Notes: generated by a model not told the origin, from the sequence alone. A stretch of DNA of 64,000 nucleotides from Pontibacter roseus DSM 17521 (GCF_000373265.1 NZ_KB890762.1:630833-694832), one strand, 5' to 3'. Shown: positions 42,585 to 51,903, numbered from the stretch's first letter. Program-made: numbers and translations.

Positions 42585-44162
42585 TTACACCACCCGCTTT
42601 ACCTTGGCGGCAATCATCTCGGCGCAGCGCTCACCGTCCATGGCCGCCGACACAATGCCTCCGGCATAGCCTGCGCCCTCGCCACAAGGGTATAGGTTCC
42701 GGATTTGCACATGCTCCAGCGTCTCCCGGTCACGTGGAATCCGGACAGGGGAGGAGGTACGGCTCTCCACACCTATAATCTGCGCCTCGTTGGTCAGGTA
42801 GCCGCGCATTTTGGCTCCGAAAGCTTTAAAACCTTCCCGCAACCGATAGGCCATGGCTGTTGAGAACAGTTTATTCATGTCCACAGGAGTGAGGCCTGGC
42901 TGGTAGGAAGTTTCCAGCAATTGACCGCCTGTTTTGCCCTGTGTGAAGTCGAACAGGAGTTGAGCCGGGGCTTTCTGGGTGCCGCCAGCCATGTCACAGG
43001 CTTTACGCTCCAGCGCCTCTTGCATCCGAAGGCCGGCCAAAGGACCGTATTTGTCGAGCTCCAAATCCTCCAGCTCGATGGCCACCACAATGCCTGAGTT
43101 GGCAAAGCGGGAGTCGCGGCGGCTAGGCGACATACCATTGACCACCACCTCGCCTGGCGCGGTGGCCGAGGGAACGATAAACCCGCCCGGGCACATGCAG
43201 AACGAGAAGATGCCCCGTTGCTTCTTATCGTATACCGTCTGGTGCACCAGCGAATAGGAGGAGGCCGGAAGCCAGCAGCCACGGTCCTCGCACTTATACT
43301 GTATTTTGTCAATCAGGCGCTGCTGGTGCTCCACACGTACGCCCATGGCAAAGGGCTTGGCCTCAATAGTGACACCTTTCTGATGAAGCAACTCAAAAAT
43401 ATCACGGGCGCTGTGGCCGGTAGCCAAAATGACGCCCTCGCCGACATACTCCTGCCCATCCTGCGTCACCACGCCCTTCATCACGCCCTGCTCTACTATG
43501 AAATCCGACACCCGCTTATCGAACAGCACCTCGCCTCCGGCGGCTATCACCGCTTCACGAATATTGGAAATAATGACAGGCAGTTTGTTTGTACCGATGT
43601 GCGGATGGGCATCAAATAGAATGTCTTTTGTGGCGCCATGCTGCACGAAAATCTCCAGTATACGCTGCACATCGCCCCGCTTCTTGGAACGGGTATAGAG
43701 TTTTCCGTCGGAATAGGTGCCGGCGCCGCCTTCCCCGAAACAGTAATTGGAATCGGGGTTTACGATGTGCTCCTTGTTGATGGCTGCCAGGTCGCGGCGG
43801 CGGGAACGCACGTCTTTGCCGCGCTCCAGCACGATGGGCTTCAGTCCCAATTCGATGCAACGCAGGGCAGCAAACAGTCCAGCCGGACCGGCGCCCACTA
43901 TAATTACTTTTTTGGATTGGCTTACGTCCGGGTAGGTATACCGGTTCAAATGGATATCGGCAGGAGGGGTGTCCAGGTATAGGTCAGCTCTGATGCGGAG
44001 TTGCACCTGCCGCCCGCGCGCATCAATGGAGCGCTTGATTCTATGGATGTACTTGACATCTTCCGGTTGTACGCCGGCACTTTTGATGAGCTCACGCTCC
44101 AGCAGGTCGTTGTCATACGCCACTTCAGGCGACAACACCACTTCAATCTCTTTCTTTCTCAT
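42585..44162 (-). CDS. FAD-dependent dehydrogenase of the COG2509 type
   Basis: The 525-residue protein begins with a small domain (about 1-85) that has KSAGVQPEDVKYIHRIKRSIDARG, then a FAD-binding Rossmann motif VIIVGAGPAGLFAALRCIELG near 88-108, and SNYCFGEGGAGTYSDGKLYTR, which is diagnostic for this uncharacterised flavoprotein family. A later stretch, ILATGHSARDIFELLHQKG, and a C-terminal NLYPCGEGAGYAGGIVSAAMDG complete the FAD site. Substrate and partner are unknown. The ATG at 44162 gives MRKKEIEVVL. It is on the same strand as the downstream CoA-binding gene but 98 bases away. Confidence 0.88.
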   Translation of the reverse strand: MRKKEIEVVLSPEVAYDNDLLERELIKSAGVQPEDVKYIHRIKRSIDARGRQVQLRIRADLYLDTPPADIHLNRYTYPDVSQSKKVIIVGAGPAGLFAALRCIELGLKPIVLERGKDVRSRRRDLAAINKEHIVNPDSNYCFGEGGAGTYSDGKLYTRSKKRGDVQRILEIFVQHGATKDILFDAHPHIGTNKLPVIISNIREAVIAAGGEVLFDKRVSDFIVEQGVMKGVVTQDGQEYVGEGVILATGHSARDIFELLHQKGVTIEAKPFAMGVRVEHQQRLIDKIQYKCEDRGCWLPASSYSLVHQTVYDKKQRGIFSFCMCPGGFIVPSATAPGEVVVNGMSPSRRDSRFANSGIVVAIELEDLELDKYGPLAGLRMQEALERKACDMAGGTQKAPAQLLFDFTQGKTGGQLLETSYQPGLTPVDMNKLFSTAMAYRLREGFKAFGAKMRGYLTNEAQIIGVESRTSSPVRIPRDRETLEHVQIRNLYPCGEGAGYAGGIVSAAMDGERCAEMIAAKVKRVV

Positions 44163-44309
44163 TCACAACAGGTAAGGTAGTTAACCTTAAACTTTTAATT
44201 TCTATTGATGGGTAATTGTAGATTGTCTGTTCAACATGTTTAAGTCGGTTGTAGTTCTGTTCATCGGGTGAAAAGATTGGGCCTATATTTCAAAAGAAAA
44301 TTAGCCTAC

Positions 44310-44330
44310 CTATACCTCAAATCTATACCT
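44310..44330. repeat. Two direct copies of the iterated octamer, 13 bases apart
   Basis: CTATACCT occurs at 44310-44317 and again at 44323-44330 in the gap between the tryptophan dioxygenase stop and the flavoprotein start. Confidence 0.8.
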
Positions 44331-44360
44331 GAACCATTCAACTGATTGTATACTCCAAAC

Positions 44361-45329
44361 TTATATATCCCCATTCAGCACTTTCTCAACCCAGCCTTTT
44401 CCCCAGTTCTGCAGCTCTTCCTCCGACCAAAGTTCCGGGTAGAAGATGCGTTTCTGGAACTTGGGAGGCAGGTACTTTTGCCAGTTGGTGCCGCCTGTGG
44501 CCGCAATCACCTCCGGGTCGCGTTGCAGGTAGCGCACCGCTGATTTGTAGTGCATCAGGGGCCAGTTCACGTTCACGTTGCTGTCCAGTTCGCGCATTTG
44601 CCGGATTAGCCGTGGGTTTTGCTGTGCCTCTTCTGGCAGGCGCTTGTACACGCTCCAAACGTTTTTGTGTTCATACTCCCGTGCGAACTGAATCAGCTGT
44701 GGCGTATACTTCTCTTCAAAACGTATCAAGGTGAGTGTCTTAGAGCCGGAGGATACCTCGGTAGCGCCCTCTTTCCAGTAGATGCATCCCATCATCTCCT
44801 CGTGCGTACTTTGCAAACCAAGCGCCTTGCGTTTCTCTTTGTCGGTGAGGTTGCGCAATTCTGTGGAAGCAATTTCTATCATGCGGTACTGCACAGACTG
44901 GAAACCACTCGCCGGCATCAGTGCCATACGGAACTGCAGGAACTGCTTCGGGTCCATACCGTCCACCATCACATCGAAGGAGTCAATCAGGTTATCGAAG
45001 TAGCGGTTGATGCGCTTCAGGCGTTTCATCAACACATCGGCCGTAATCTCCTTGTCCTCACCAATTTGTCGGTACTCCTCCAGGCAAAGCTTGAAGTAAA
45101 GCTCCGTAATCTGGTGATACATGATGAAAATCTTCTCATCCGGTATGGAGGTACGCGGGTTCTGAAGGCTCAACAGGGTGTCCAGGTGAATGTAATCCCA
45201 GTAGTTGAGGTAGTCTGTGTAGTACAGGCCTTCCAGGTAAGCCGCCAAATCCTGACCGAGGGGCACGTATTTGGCCTCCAATCTCCTGAGTTGCTCCAGT
45301 ACTTCCGGCTTAAACGCTTGTTGCTCCAT
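44361..45329 (-). CDS. Tryptophan 2,3-dioxygenase family protein
   Basis: This haem enzyme opens the indole ring of L-tryptophan with O2 to give N-formylkynurenine, the first step of the kynurenine route. The 322-residue protein has the family segment YHQITELYFKLCLEEYRQI near residues 73-92, with the distal His in HQITEL, the substrate-binding FRMALMPASGFQS near 140, and the C-terminal NWPLMHYKSAVRYL and a Gly-rich GGTNWQKYLPPKF. The ATG at 45329 (MEQQAFKPEVLEQL) is preferred to a TTG at 45377. Other kynurenine-pathway genes are not in the window. It is divergent from sdaAB. Confidence 0.9.
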   Translation of the reverse strand: MEQQAFKPEVLEQLRRLEAKYVPLGQDLAAYLEGLYYTDYLNYWDYIHLDTLLSLQNPRTSIPDEKIFIMYHQITELYFKLCLEEYRQIGEDKEITADVLMKRLKRINRYFDNLIDSFDVMVDGMDPKQFLQFRMALMPASGFQSVQYRMIEIASTELRNLTDKEKRKALGLQSTHEEMMGCIYWKEGATEVSSGSKTLTLIRFEEKYTPQLIQFAREYEHKNVWSVYKRLPEEAQQNPRLIRQMRELDSNVNVNWPLMHYKSAVRYLQRDPEVIAATGGTNWQKYLPPKFQKRIFYPELWSEEELQNWGKGWVEKVLNGDI

Positions 45330-45715
45330 GGTGTACAAATGCTTGGTGATGTCAGATGCTGCAAAAAGTTGACACAAAGTAACTAAAACTATCCATCAGA
45401 AGTCCTAGCCGCAGCAGAAATTTGGCGCTCCCTATGGTTAAACGCAATCACCATGGATTACGCTGCCGAAAGCCAGGCAACCATCCCTGCAGTCTGTTCA
45501 TCTCATCATTGTTAGGTATACCTGCAAAGGCAAGGTGTTGTAACACAGCCTTGATGGAGGCAAATAGAGGCGACACGCTAATAGGTATAAAGATAACATT
45601 TATAGAGTAAATAGGGCGGTTGGTAGAATTAGGCACAATATACCCGCCAAAAAATGTTATACTTCAGCTAAATTGCTAAATTTGGGTTTTACGATATTTG
45701 CCCGCATAGATTCCA
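45330..45715. other. 386-bp intergenic region between tryptophan dioxygenase and sdaAB
   Basis: No convincing gene is present; the small frames in it have no recognisable features. It holds a palindromic variant of the iterated motif, AGGTATACCT near 45515-45524, another near-copy (AGGTATAAAG near 45584) and a TAnnTTTG box near its right end. It probably carries the divergent promoters. Confidence 0.55.
45677..45684 (+). promoter_or_regulatory. Candidate -7 box for sdaAB
   Basis: TAAATTTG matches TAnnTTTG and lies 31 bases before the sdaAB start codon. No good -33 element is visible at the usual distance. Confidence 0.3.
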
Positions 45716-46393
45716 ATGGCCGAAAAGAGCAGTGTTTTTGATATGATAGGACCGATTATGATTGGCCCTTCCAGTTCGCATACAGCTGGCGTCGTGCGCA
45801 TAGCGCGTGCCGCCATCCGGGTACTTGGCGCCGCTCCCGAAGAGGCCATCATCACCTTTTACAATTCCTTTGCCCAGACCTACGAAGGGCACGGCTCAGA
45901 CAGGGCCATCGTGGCCGGTCTGCTGGACTTCAAAACAGACGATAAGCGCATCAAGGAGGCCTTTGACCATGCCAAAGAGCGTGGCCTTAAGTACACCTTC
46001 CGCTCGGTGGGCAATGCCTCCACCATGCACCCCAACACCATCAAGCTCAACCTGAAGGCAGGCGAGCGGAATGTTGAGGTAATCGGACAAAGCCGGGGCG
46101 GTGGCGTCATCAAGATTGTGGAGGTCGATGGCTTCTCAGCCAACTTCTCAGCCAACCTGCACACCCTCATCATCGATGCAGCTGACGTGAAGGGAAGCAT
46201 TGCTTTCATTGCTTCGGTCATTGCACACGACGATTGCAACATCGCCACCATGAACGTGTCCAGAAAGGGGAAAAACGAGTTGGCCCGCCAGTTCATCGAG
46301 ATGGACTCCGGCATAAAACCCATCACACTGGAATACCTGAAGCAACTGAGCTGGGTGAAACATGTCATCTACATACCCAACATCGACCTATAA
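45716..46393 (+). CDS. sdaAB: L-serine ammonia-lyase, beta-chain type
   Basis: The 225-residue protein matches the beta chain of the two-subunit, iron-sulphur-dependent L-serine dehydratase, which turns L-serine into pyruvate and ammonia. SVFDMIGPIMIGPSSSHTAG is the diagnostic N-terminal segment, followed by FYNSFAQTYEGHGSDRAIVAGLL. An ACT domain is near 148-225 (LIIDAADVKGSIAFIASVIAHDDCNIATMNVSRKG). The alpha chain with the cluster-binding cysteines is not in the window. tolC starts 10 bases downstream, so the two are co-transcribed although functionally unrelated. Confidence 0.9.
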   Translation: MAEKSSVFDMIGPIMIGPSSSHTAGVVRIARAAIRVLGAAPEEAIITFYNSFAQTYEGHGSDRAIVAGLLDFKTDDKRIKEAFDHAKERGLKYTFRSVGNASTMHPNTIKLNLKAGERNVEVIGQSRGGGVIKIVEVDGFSANFSANLHTLIIDAADVKGSIAFIASVIAHDDCNIATMNVSRKGKNELARQFIEMDSGIKPITLEYLKQLSWVKHVIYIPNIDL

Positions 46394-46403
46394 TCTTCCC
46401 ACT

Positions 46404-47882
46404 ATGAAAAAATTATCTAAGAAGGCACTGCTGCTCGCCTTGGGTCTGAGCCTGGCAGGTGCGCCTATCGCCATGGCCCAGCAGCAGGGAGCGGGTGGTG
46501 ATGGCATCTGGTCTCTGGAAGAGGCCATTAATCACGCCAAAACCAACAACCTGAACATACGGCAGAGCAGCCTGAACCGCGATCTGGACAGGGCAGACCT
46601 GAATCAGGCAAAGTTCAGCCGGCTGCCAACCATCAACGCGAACGGGAATTACAGCTTCAACACTGGTTCTTTCCAGGACCCGGTTACGTTCAGTCTTCTC
46701 ACGCAGAACGCGCGCACCGCCAACGCCTCCATCAATGCAAACCTGCCATTGTTCGCTGGCTTTCAGACCGTGAATCAAATCAAGCAGAGCACGCTTAATG
46801 CGGAGGCAAGTGAGCAGGAGTTTCTGTCAGCGCAGAATGACATTACCATTCAGATAGTCACAGCATACCTCAACATCCTGTTCGCCAATGAGCAGATGAG
46901 TATCTCGGAGCTGCAGCGCGGCCTGACCCAACAGCAACTGAACCGGACGCGCACCCTCTTCAAAGCAGGAAGCGTGGCTGAAAACGCGGTATTAGACATT
47001 GAGTCGCAATTAGCCACAGATGAGTTGAATTTCATCACAGCCCAGAACCAACGAGACATTGCGCGCCTCTCGCTCATGCAGCTGCTCAATATCCCCACGA
47101 ATCAGGAATTCCAGATAGAGATACCACAGATTCCGGAGCCGGATGAAAATCCTGTCATCGTGGACGGCGGCCAGGTATACGATGTGGCGCTGCAGACACT
47201 GCCTGCCATACGTGCCGTTGACTTACGCCTGCGCAGTTCCGAAAAGGGCATTGATGTGGCACGAGGCGCTTACTATCCACGTCTAAGCTTGTTTGCCGGC
47301 GCAGGTAGTCGTTATGCCAGCACCAGCAGAAGGCTTTTGGGTTTAGAACAGGTCAACCAGGGTCTGCAGCCTCAAGTGGTTTACTACGACGAAGCTGGTA
47401 CTCGCTCTGAGACACTCTACTTTCCTCAGTTCGGCGTGCAGCGCATCGAATCGGATTACCCGCTCTTCCGACAATTCGACGATAACCTCTCGACCCAAGT
47501 AGGCTTGGCGCTGCAAATCCCAATCCTGAACAGCTTCCAGACAAGGCTGAACGTGCAAAGAGCCAAGATTTCGCAGCAGAACGCACAGTTGAACGCTGAC
47601 ATTGCTCGCAACAACCTGCGCCAAACGATTGAGCAAGCCTACGTAGATGCGATTGCCGCACAACGCCGTTACGCCGCCGCCAGAGAGCAGGTGAACGCCT
47701 CCGAGAAGAATTACAGAAACGCTGAGCTGCGACTCAACAGCGGCATCATCAATACAGTTGATTTCAACGTGATAGCGAACTCTTACCGCACGGCGCAGTC
47801 AAGCTTGGTGCAGGCTAAATATGAGTATACCTTCAAGCTTAAAGTATTAGACTTTTACCAAGGCAAAGACCTTTCTTTATAA
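46404..47882 (+). CDS. TolC-family outer-membrane channel
   Basis: The 492-residue protein has a signal peptide ending MAQQ (about residue 25), then two OEP repeats typical of TolC. The first is WSLEEAINHAKTNNLNIRQSSLNRDLDRADLNQAKFSRLPTIN-type, with long coiled helices and LFAGFQTVNQIKQ. The second is in the C-terminal half with VALQTLPAIRAVDLRL and YYPRLSLFAGAGSRYAS. It forms the outer-membrane duct of a tripartite exporter. The ATG at 46404 follows sdaAB by 10 bases and the adaptor gene follows by 11 bases. The inner-membrane pump (ABC or RND) is not next to it. Confidence 0.92.
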   Translation: MKKLSKKALLLALGLSLAGAPIAMAQQQGAGGDGIWSLEEAINHAKTNNLNIRQSSLNRDLDRADLNQAKFSRLPTINANGNYSFNTGSFQDPVTFSLLTQNARTANASINANLPLFAGFQTVNQIKQSTLNAEASEQEFLSAQNDITIQIVTAYLNILFANEQMSISELQRGLTQQQLNRTRTLFKAGSVAENAVLDIESQLATDELNFITAQNQRDIARLSLMQLLNIPTNQEFQIEIPQIPEPDENPVIVDGGQVYDVALQTLPAIRAVDLRLRSSEKGIDVARGAYYPRLSLFAGAGSRYASTSRRLLGLEQVNQGLQPQVVYYDEAGTRSETLYFPQFGVQRIESDYPLFRQFDDNLSTQVGLALQIPILNSFQTRLNVQRAKISQQNAQLNADIARNNLRQTIEQAYVDAIAAQRRYAAAREQVNASEKNYRNAELRLNSGIINTVDFNVIANSYRTAQSSLVQAKYEYTFKLKVLDFYQGKDLSL

Positions 47883-47893
47883 TCAAACACACT

Positions 47894-49285
47894 ATGGCGA
47901 CTAAAAAATCGAATAAGCTTATTTACACTCTGGTAGGCGTACTGGTATTACTGCTTGTAGGCGCACTCGTTGCAAAAAAAGCAGGCTGGATAGGCAAAGA
48001 AGAAGGGGTGGAGGTAGTGCTATCCGAAGCGAAGAAAATACAGATTACTGAAAAAGTAAGTGCTTCGGGCAAGGTGCAGCCTGAAACTGAAGTGAAAATT
48101 AGCCCGGACGTTTCAGGTGAAATCATTGAGCTGCACGTGCAGGAAGGCGATTCCGTAGTAAAGGGTCAGCTATTGCTGCGCATCCGCCCGGACAACTACC
48201 AGTCGTTGGTGGAGATGCAGCAAGCCGCTGTGAATCAGTCGCGTGCCAACCTGGCGCAGTCAAAGGCACGTCTGGCCCAGTCACAGGCTAACTTTGAGCA
48301 AGTGGCACAGAACTACAATCGCAACAAAACACTCTATGACCAGAAGGTGATATCACAAGCCGAGTTCCAGCAGATAAAGGCAAGCTACGAAGCCGGTAAG
48401 CAGGAAATCCAATCGCTGGTTCAGAGTGTACGGGCCGCTGAATTCAACGTGCAGAGCGCCCAGGCCTCCCTCAATGATTCACGTGAGAACCTGAACAAAA
48501 CCACCATTTATGCCCCAGTAAGTGGCACAGTATCCAAACTGAACGTAGAGCGCGGCGAGCGCGTGGTGGGTACCTCACAAATGGCCGGTACCGAAATCAT
48601 GCGTATAGCCAACCTCAACAACATGGAGGTCCGCGTGAATGTGAATGAGAACGACATTGTGCGCGTCGACTTGGGTGACTCCGTAGTGGTGGAGGTGGAC
48701 TCCTATACCAACCGCGACGAGAAATTCAAAGGGGTGGTGACAGCCATCGCCAATACCGCCAAAGACGCTACCACCTTGGAGGCCGTGACAGAGTTCGAGG
48801 TGCGCATCCGCCTGCTCAACGATTCCTACGCTCATTTGTCAAAGAACAGCGCCCGACCGTTCCGGCCAGGTATGACAGCCTCGGTGGATATCATCACAGA
48901 GCAAAAGAATAACGTTTTATCAGTACCTTTGTCCGCAGTGACGACTCGCTCCAACACGCCTGCTGAAGGCGAAAAGGCCGAGGGTGACGATGCCGACGCA
49001 GAGAAGCAGGAGGCCGCCACGCCGCAGCCAGCTCCTGCCGGACCAATAGAAGAAGTTGTGTTCGTGTATGACAGCGCAAACACCGTGAAGGCCGTTAAAG
49101 TGAAAACCGGCATCAGCGACTTTGACAACATCGAGATTTTGAGCGGCTTGCAGGAAGGCCAGAAATTGGTGTCTGGTCCATTCAGAGCAGTATCTAAGAC
49201 ACTGAAAGACGGCGCCAAAGTAGCGGTGAAGGATGAGAAGTCACTAAACAAGTCAGCACTTGCTGATGCGAATGGTGAAAAATAA
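47894..49285 (+). CDS. Membrane-fusion adaptor, MacA/HlyD-type
   Basis: The 463-residue inner-membrane-anchored adaptor has one N-terminal helix (about 8-30, LIYTLVGVLVLLLVGALV) and a lipoyl half SASGKVQPETEVKISPDVSGEIIEL. The long alpha-hairpin (about 105-200) is rich in Gln and Ala repeats (NQSRANLAQSKARLAQSQANFEQ). The second lipoyl half is TTIYAPVSGTVSKLNVERGE, followed by the beta-barrel. A Glu/Ala/Pro-rich insert (about 352-385, EGEKAEGDDADAEKQE) lies before the last domain. MacA works with an ABC pump MacB, which is missing here, so the partner must be elsewhere. gpsA begins 12 bases after the stop. Confidence 0.9.
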   Translation: MATKKSNKLIYTLVGVLVLLLVGALVAKKAGWIGKEEGVEVVLSEAKKIQITEKVSASGKVQPETEVKISPDVSGEIIELHVQEGDSVVKGQLLLRIRPDNYQSLVEMQQAAVNQSRANLAQSKARLAQSQANFEQVAQNYNRNKTLYDQKVISQAEFQQIKASYEAGKQEIQSLVQSVRAAEFNVQSAQASLNDSRENLNKTTIYAPVSGTVSKLNVERGERVVGTSQMAGTEIMRIANLNNMEVRVNVNENDIVRVDLGDSVVVEVDSYTNRDEKFKGVVTAIANTAKDATTLEAVTEFEVRIRLLNDSYAHLSKNSARPFRPGMTASVDIITEQKNNVLSVPLSAVTTRSNTPAEGEKAEGDDADAEKQEAATPQPAPAGPIEEVVFVYDSANTVKAVKVKTGISDFDNIEILSGLQEGQKLVSGPFRAVSKTLKDGAKVAVKDEKSLNKSALADANGEK

Positions 49286-49297
49286 AAACTATCCGGC

Positions 49298-50287
49298 TTG
49301 GAAAAAATAGCAGTTATAGGAGGGGGGAGTTGGGCTTCGGCCCTGGTGAAAATCCTTTCTGAGAATAAATCACAGGTACACTGGTGGATGCGCAACGAAA
49401 ACGACGTGCAGCACCTCATCAATTACAGACATAATCCCCGCTACCTGAGCGGCGTGACTTATGACCTGCAATACGTCAAACCCTCCACGGACCTGCAGGC
49501 GGTGGTGGCTACGGTAGACTGGGTGGTATTGGCCGTTCCGGCGGCCTTTGTGCAGGAGGCCTTGAAAACATTGCCGACTGATGCGCTGAGAAACAAAGTG
49601 CTGGTATCTGCGATTAAAGGAATGATTCCGAAGGAGAACATCCTCATTACGGATTATCTGGAGAAGCATTACCAGGTGCCCAAAAGCCATTTATTGGTGG
49701 TTGCCGGCCCCTGCCACGCCGAGGAAGTGGCCATGGAGAAGCAGTCGTACCTCACTATCGGGTCTCACGATTTGGCTACGTCAGAGCGCTTCTGTGAACT
49801 GCTGCGCAACCGGTACGTAAAGGCCAACCCGCTTGATGACCTGGATGGGGTGGAGTATTGTGCCGTTATCAAAAACATCATAGCGCTTGCCTGCGGTATA
49901 GCTCGCGGACTCAACTACGGCGACAACTTCCAGGCGGTGCTGGTGTCGAATGCCATGCTGGAGATTGAGCGCTTCCTGCACGCCATCATGCCCATGCACC
50001 GCGCCCTCAGCGGCTCCGCCTACCTTGGTGACCTGCTGGTGACGGCCTATTCGCAATTCAGCCGTAACCGCACATTCGGCAACATGATTGGCCACGGCTA
50101 TACCGTAAAATCGGCCCAGATAGAGATGAACATGGTGGCTGAGGGCTATTACGCCGTGCAGAGCATTTACGAACTGAACAAGAGGCTGAAAGTAGACATG
50201 CCCATCACGACGGCGGTGTATCTGATACTGTATGAGCGCATCGCACCTGCCGTGGAGTTCGAGATTTTGAAAGAGAAGCTGAAATAA
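49298..50287 (+). CDS. gpsA: NAD(P)H-dependent glycerol-3-phosphate dehydrogenase
   Basis: GpsA reduces dihydroxyacetone phosphate to sn-glycerol-3-phosphate, the backbone of phospholipids. The 329-residue protein has the N-terminal dinucleotide loop IAVIGGGSWASALVKIL, VVLAVPAAFVQEAL, VSAIKGMIPKENILITDYL, VVAGPCHAEEVA, and the C-terminal catalytic segment AVIKNIIALACGIARGLNYGDN, with the expected Lys. GpsA with TTG start at 49298 begins 12 bases after the adaptor gene; no ATG is available nearby. It is the last gene of the sdaAB-tolC-adaptor operon. A clear terminator follows. Confidence 0.95.
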   Translation: MEKIAVIGGGSWASALVKILSENKSQVHWWMRNENDVQHLINYRHNPRYLSGVTYDLQYVKPSTDLQAVVATVDWVVLAVPAAFVQEALKTLPTDALRNKVLVSAIKGMIPKENILITDYLEKHYQVPKSHLLVVAGPCHAEEVAMEKQSYLTIGSHDLATSERFCELLRNRYVKANPLDDLDGVEYCAVIKNIIALACGIARGLNYGDNFQAVLVSNAMLEIERFLHAIMPMHRALSGSAYLGDLLVTAYSQFSRNRTFGNMIGHGYTVKSAQIEMNMVAEGYYAVQSIYELNKRLKVDMPITTAVYLILYERIAPAVEFEILKEKLK

Positions 50288-50301
50288 ATTAAACGCATAA
50301 T

Positions 50302-50339
50302 AAAACAGAAGGCATGCCGGCAGGTATGCCTTCTGTTTT
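50302..50339 (+). terminator. Terminator after gpsA
   Basis: AAAACAGAAGGCAT (50302-50315) pairs with ATGCCTTCTGTTTT (50326-50339) around a ten-base loop, ending in a T-run. Confidence 0.88.
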
Positions 50340-50387
50340 TATCGGGCAGCAGGCAGTGGTATCGCCTGTTGTTCTTGCACAAAGCTC

Positions 50388-51377
50388 ATGAAGCAGCATT
50401 TCCAGCAAATAGACATTCTGAAAGGGCTGGCCATCATGGCCGTCATTCTGCTGCACACCTTCTCCAGGGAGGAGTTGCAGCAGAGCTATGCTGTGTTCCA
50501 TATTTGGCAGGCCGTTCCTGTGTTCCTGGTCATCATGGGCTTGAACCTGGGACTTTCTTACAGCAGCAAGACACTTCGGTTCCGTCACATTTATACCTGG
50601 CATTACTTTCAAAAGAAGGGGCTTCGCATCCTGCTCCCGTTGCTCCTCATGTATGGCATCGCGTTGGTGGCCGGTTTTATCTGGCAGCGGCTGTATGGCG
50701 AGGACGTCTATACATTGGGGTGGGAGAGCTTCGTCGGTGTGCTGCCAGTGTCAGGCAAAGGCAACTACTTTATTACGCTGGCGCTGCAGTCGGTGCTGTT
50801 CCTGCCTTTCATTGGGTATGGCTTCTTTCGGTGGCGCTTGGTCACTACGCTGCTACTGGTGCTGGGTGAGGTTGTGTTTCTGCTGGCGGCTTTCCGGATT
50901 GACTATTTTGATACGGAACGCTATCTCTACGATGCCGCCTTTTTCCGCTACCTGTCTGCCATCGCCCTGGGGCTTTGGCTGTCGGTGTTAATCACCTCGG
51001 AACGGAAAAGCGGCAGGTGGTTGCTGCTTGTGCTGGCGATGGCCAGTGGGGTATACCTGTACTATTACCAATACCAGGGCCTGCTTTTGCCGCACATCCG
51101 GCCGGAGTGGCAGGCGCAGCAGGTGTTGACTTTCCCGTATGCCGCTTTCCTGGTGTATCTGTTCATGCTGGCTTTCCCGCAACAGTCTGGTAACAGGCTG
51201 CTGGCCACCATAGCGTCCATCGGCAAAGCCTCTTACCACATCTTCCTGGTGCAGGTGCTATACTTCGGGCTGCTCCCGGACAGTTCTAACCCACTGCTCA
51301 ACCTGGGTACTTGCCTATTGCTCGGCAACCTGTTTTATTATTTAGAGAGTGCCTTGGCGAAAAGATTTTCTGCATGA
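50388..51377 (+). CDS. Acyltransferase-3 family integral membrane protein
   Basis: The 329-residue protein has about ten hydrophobic helices. The N-terminus QQIDILKGLAIMAVILLHTF has the conserved Asp and His of acyltransferase-3 enzymes, which O-acylate sugars of cell-surface glycans at the inner membrane. LRILLPLLLMYGIALVAG and GKASYHIFLVQVLYFGLLP are further typical segments. The acceptor is unknown. It lies between two unrelated genes and has no glycan cluster around it. The ATG at 50388 gives MKQHFQQIDILKG. Confidence 0.85.
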   Translation: MKQHFQQIDILKGLAIMAVILLHTFSREELQQSYAVFHIWQAVPVFLVIMGLNLGLSYSSKTLRFRHIYTWHYFQKKGLRILLPLLLMYGIALVAGFIWQRLYGEDVYTLGWESFVGVLPVSGKGNYFITLALQSVLFLPFIGYGFFRWRLVTTLLLVLGEVVFLLAAFRIDYFDTERYLYDAAFFRYLSAIALGLWLSVLITSERKSGRWLLLVLAMASGVYLYYYQYQGLLLPHIRPEWQAQQVLTFPYAAFLVYLFMLAFPQQSGNRLLATIASIGKASYHIFLVQVLYFGLLPDSSNPLLNLGTCLLLGNLFYYLESALAKRFSA

Positions 51378-51418
51378 TGTCCGGAGGCTTCTTTGGCGGA
51401 AATCTATAAATTGGCGCC

Positions 51419-51820
51419 ATGATTATTAAAGTTACCTGTGCTATTATTGAGCAGTATGGGCGGGTGCTGGTCACCCAGCGCAGCGAATCGATGTCACAAG
51501 CACTGCTCTGGGAGTTTCCTGGAGGCAAGCTGGAGGCCGGTGAGACAGAGAAATCGTGCCTCATCAGGGAGATACAGGAAGAGCTGAACTTAAATATCAC
51601 TCCATCCCGTCGGCTGACGCCGGTCGTGCAGCAATACCCAGATAAAATCATTGAACTCATCCCATACATGTGCGAGTACAACGGCGGGACAATCCAACTG
51701 TTGGAGCACCGCACCTACCATTGGGCTACGCAGCAGGAACTACCCAACTACGACTGGTGCCCGGCGGATGTGCCCATCGTGGAAGAATACCTTAGGTTAT
51801 TGCAAGCTGAACAGGGCTAG
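51419..51820 (+). CDS. Nudix hydrolase, MutT-like (d)NTP pyrophosphohydrolase
   Basis: The 133-residue protein has one Nudix domain. The Nudix box runs from GGKLEAGETEKSCLIREI to QEELNL (about residues 36-60), with the metal-binding REIQEE intact and Asn in place of the usual Gly after EEL. The N-terminal VTCAIIEQYGRVLVTQRS and the preserved WEFPGGK are those of MutT-type enzymes, which remove 8-oxo-dGTP from the nucleotide pool. A closely related substrate cannot be excluded. It is a single short gene; a TAnnTTTG-like box lies a few bases before the ATG. Confidence 0.9.
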   Translation: MIIKVTCAIIEQYGRVLVTQRSESMSQALLWEFPGGKLEAGETEKSCLIREIQEELNLNITPSRRLTPVVQQYPDKIIELIPYMCEYNGGTIQLLEHRTYHWATQQELPNYDWCPADVPIVEEYLRLLQAEQG

Positions 51821-51892
51821 GTATAGTATTTCCGCTTGCCCTTGTCTATACCTGACACCAGGGTACATCTGTATTTTCCGCTGAAATAGCCG

Positions 51893-51900
51893 TACCTTTG
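51893..51900 (+). promoter_or_regulatory. Candidate -7 box directly before the rRNA methyltransferase start
   Basis: TACCTTTG matches TAnnTTTG and ends three bases before the ATG at 51904, which would give a leaderless mRNA. A copy of the iterated motif lies at 51846. Confidence 0.3.
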
Positions 51901-51903
51901 TGT

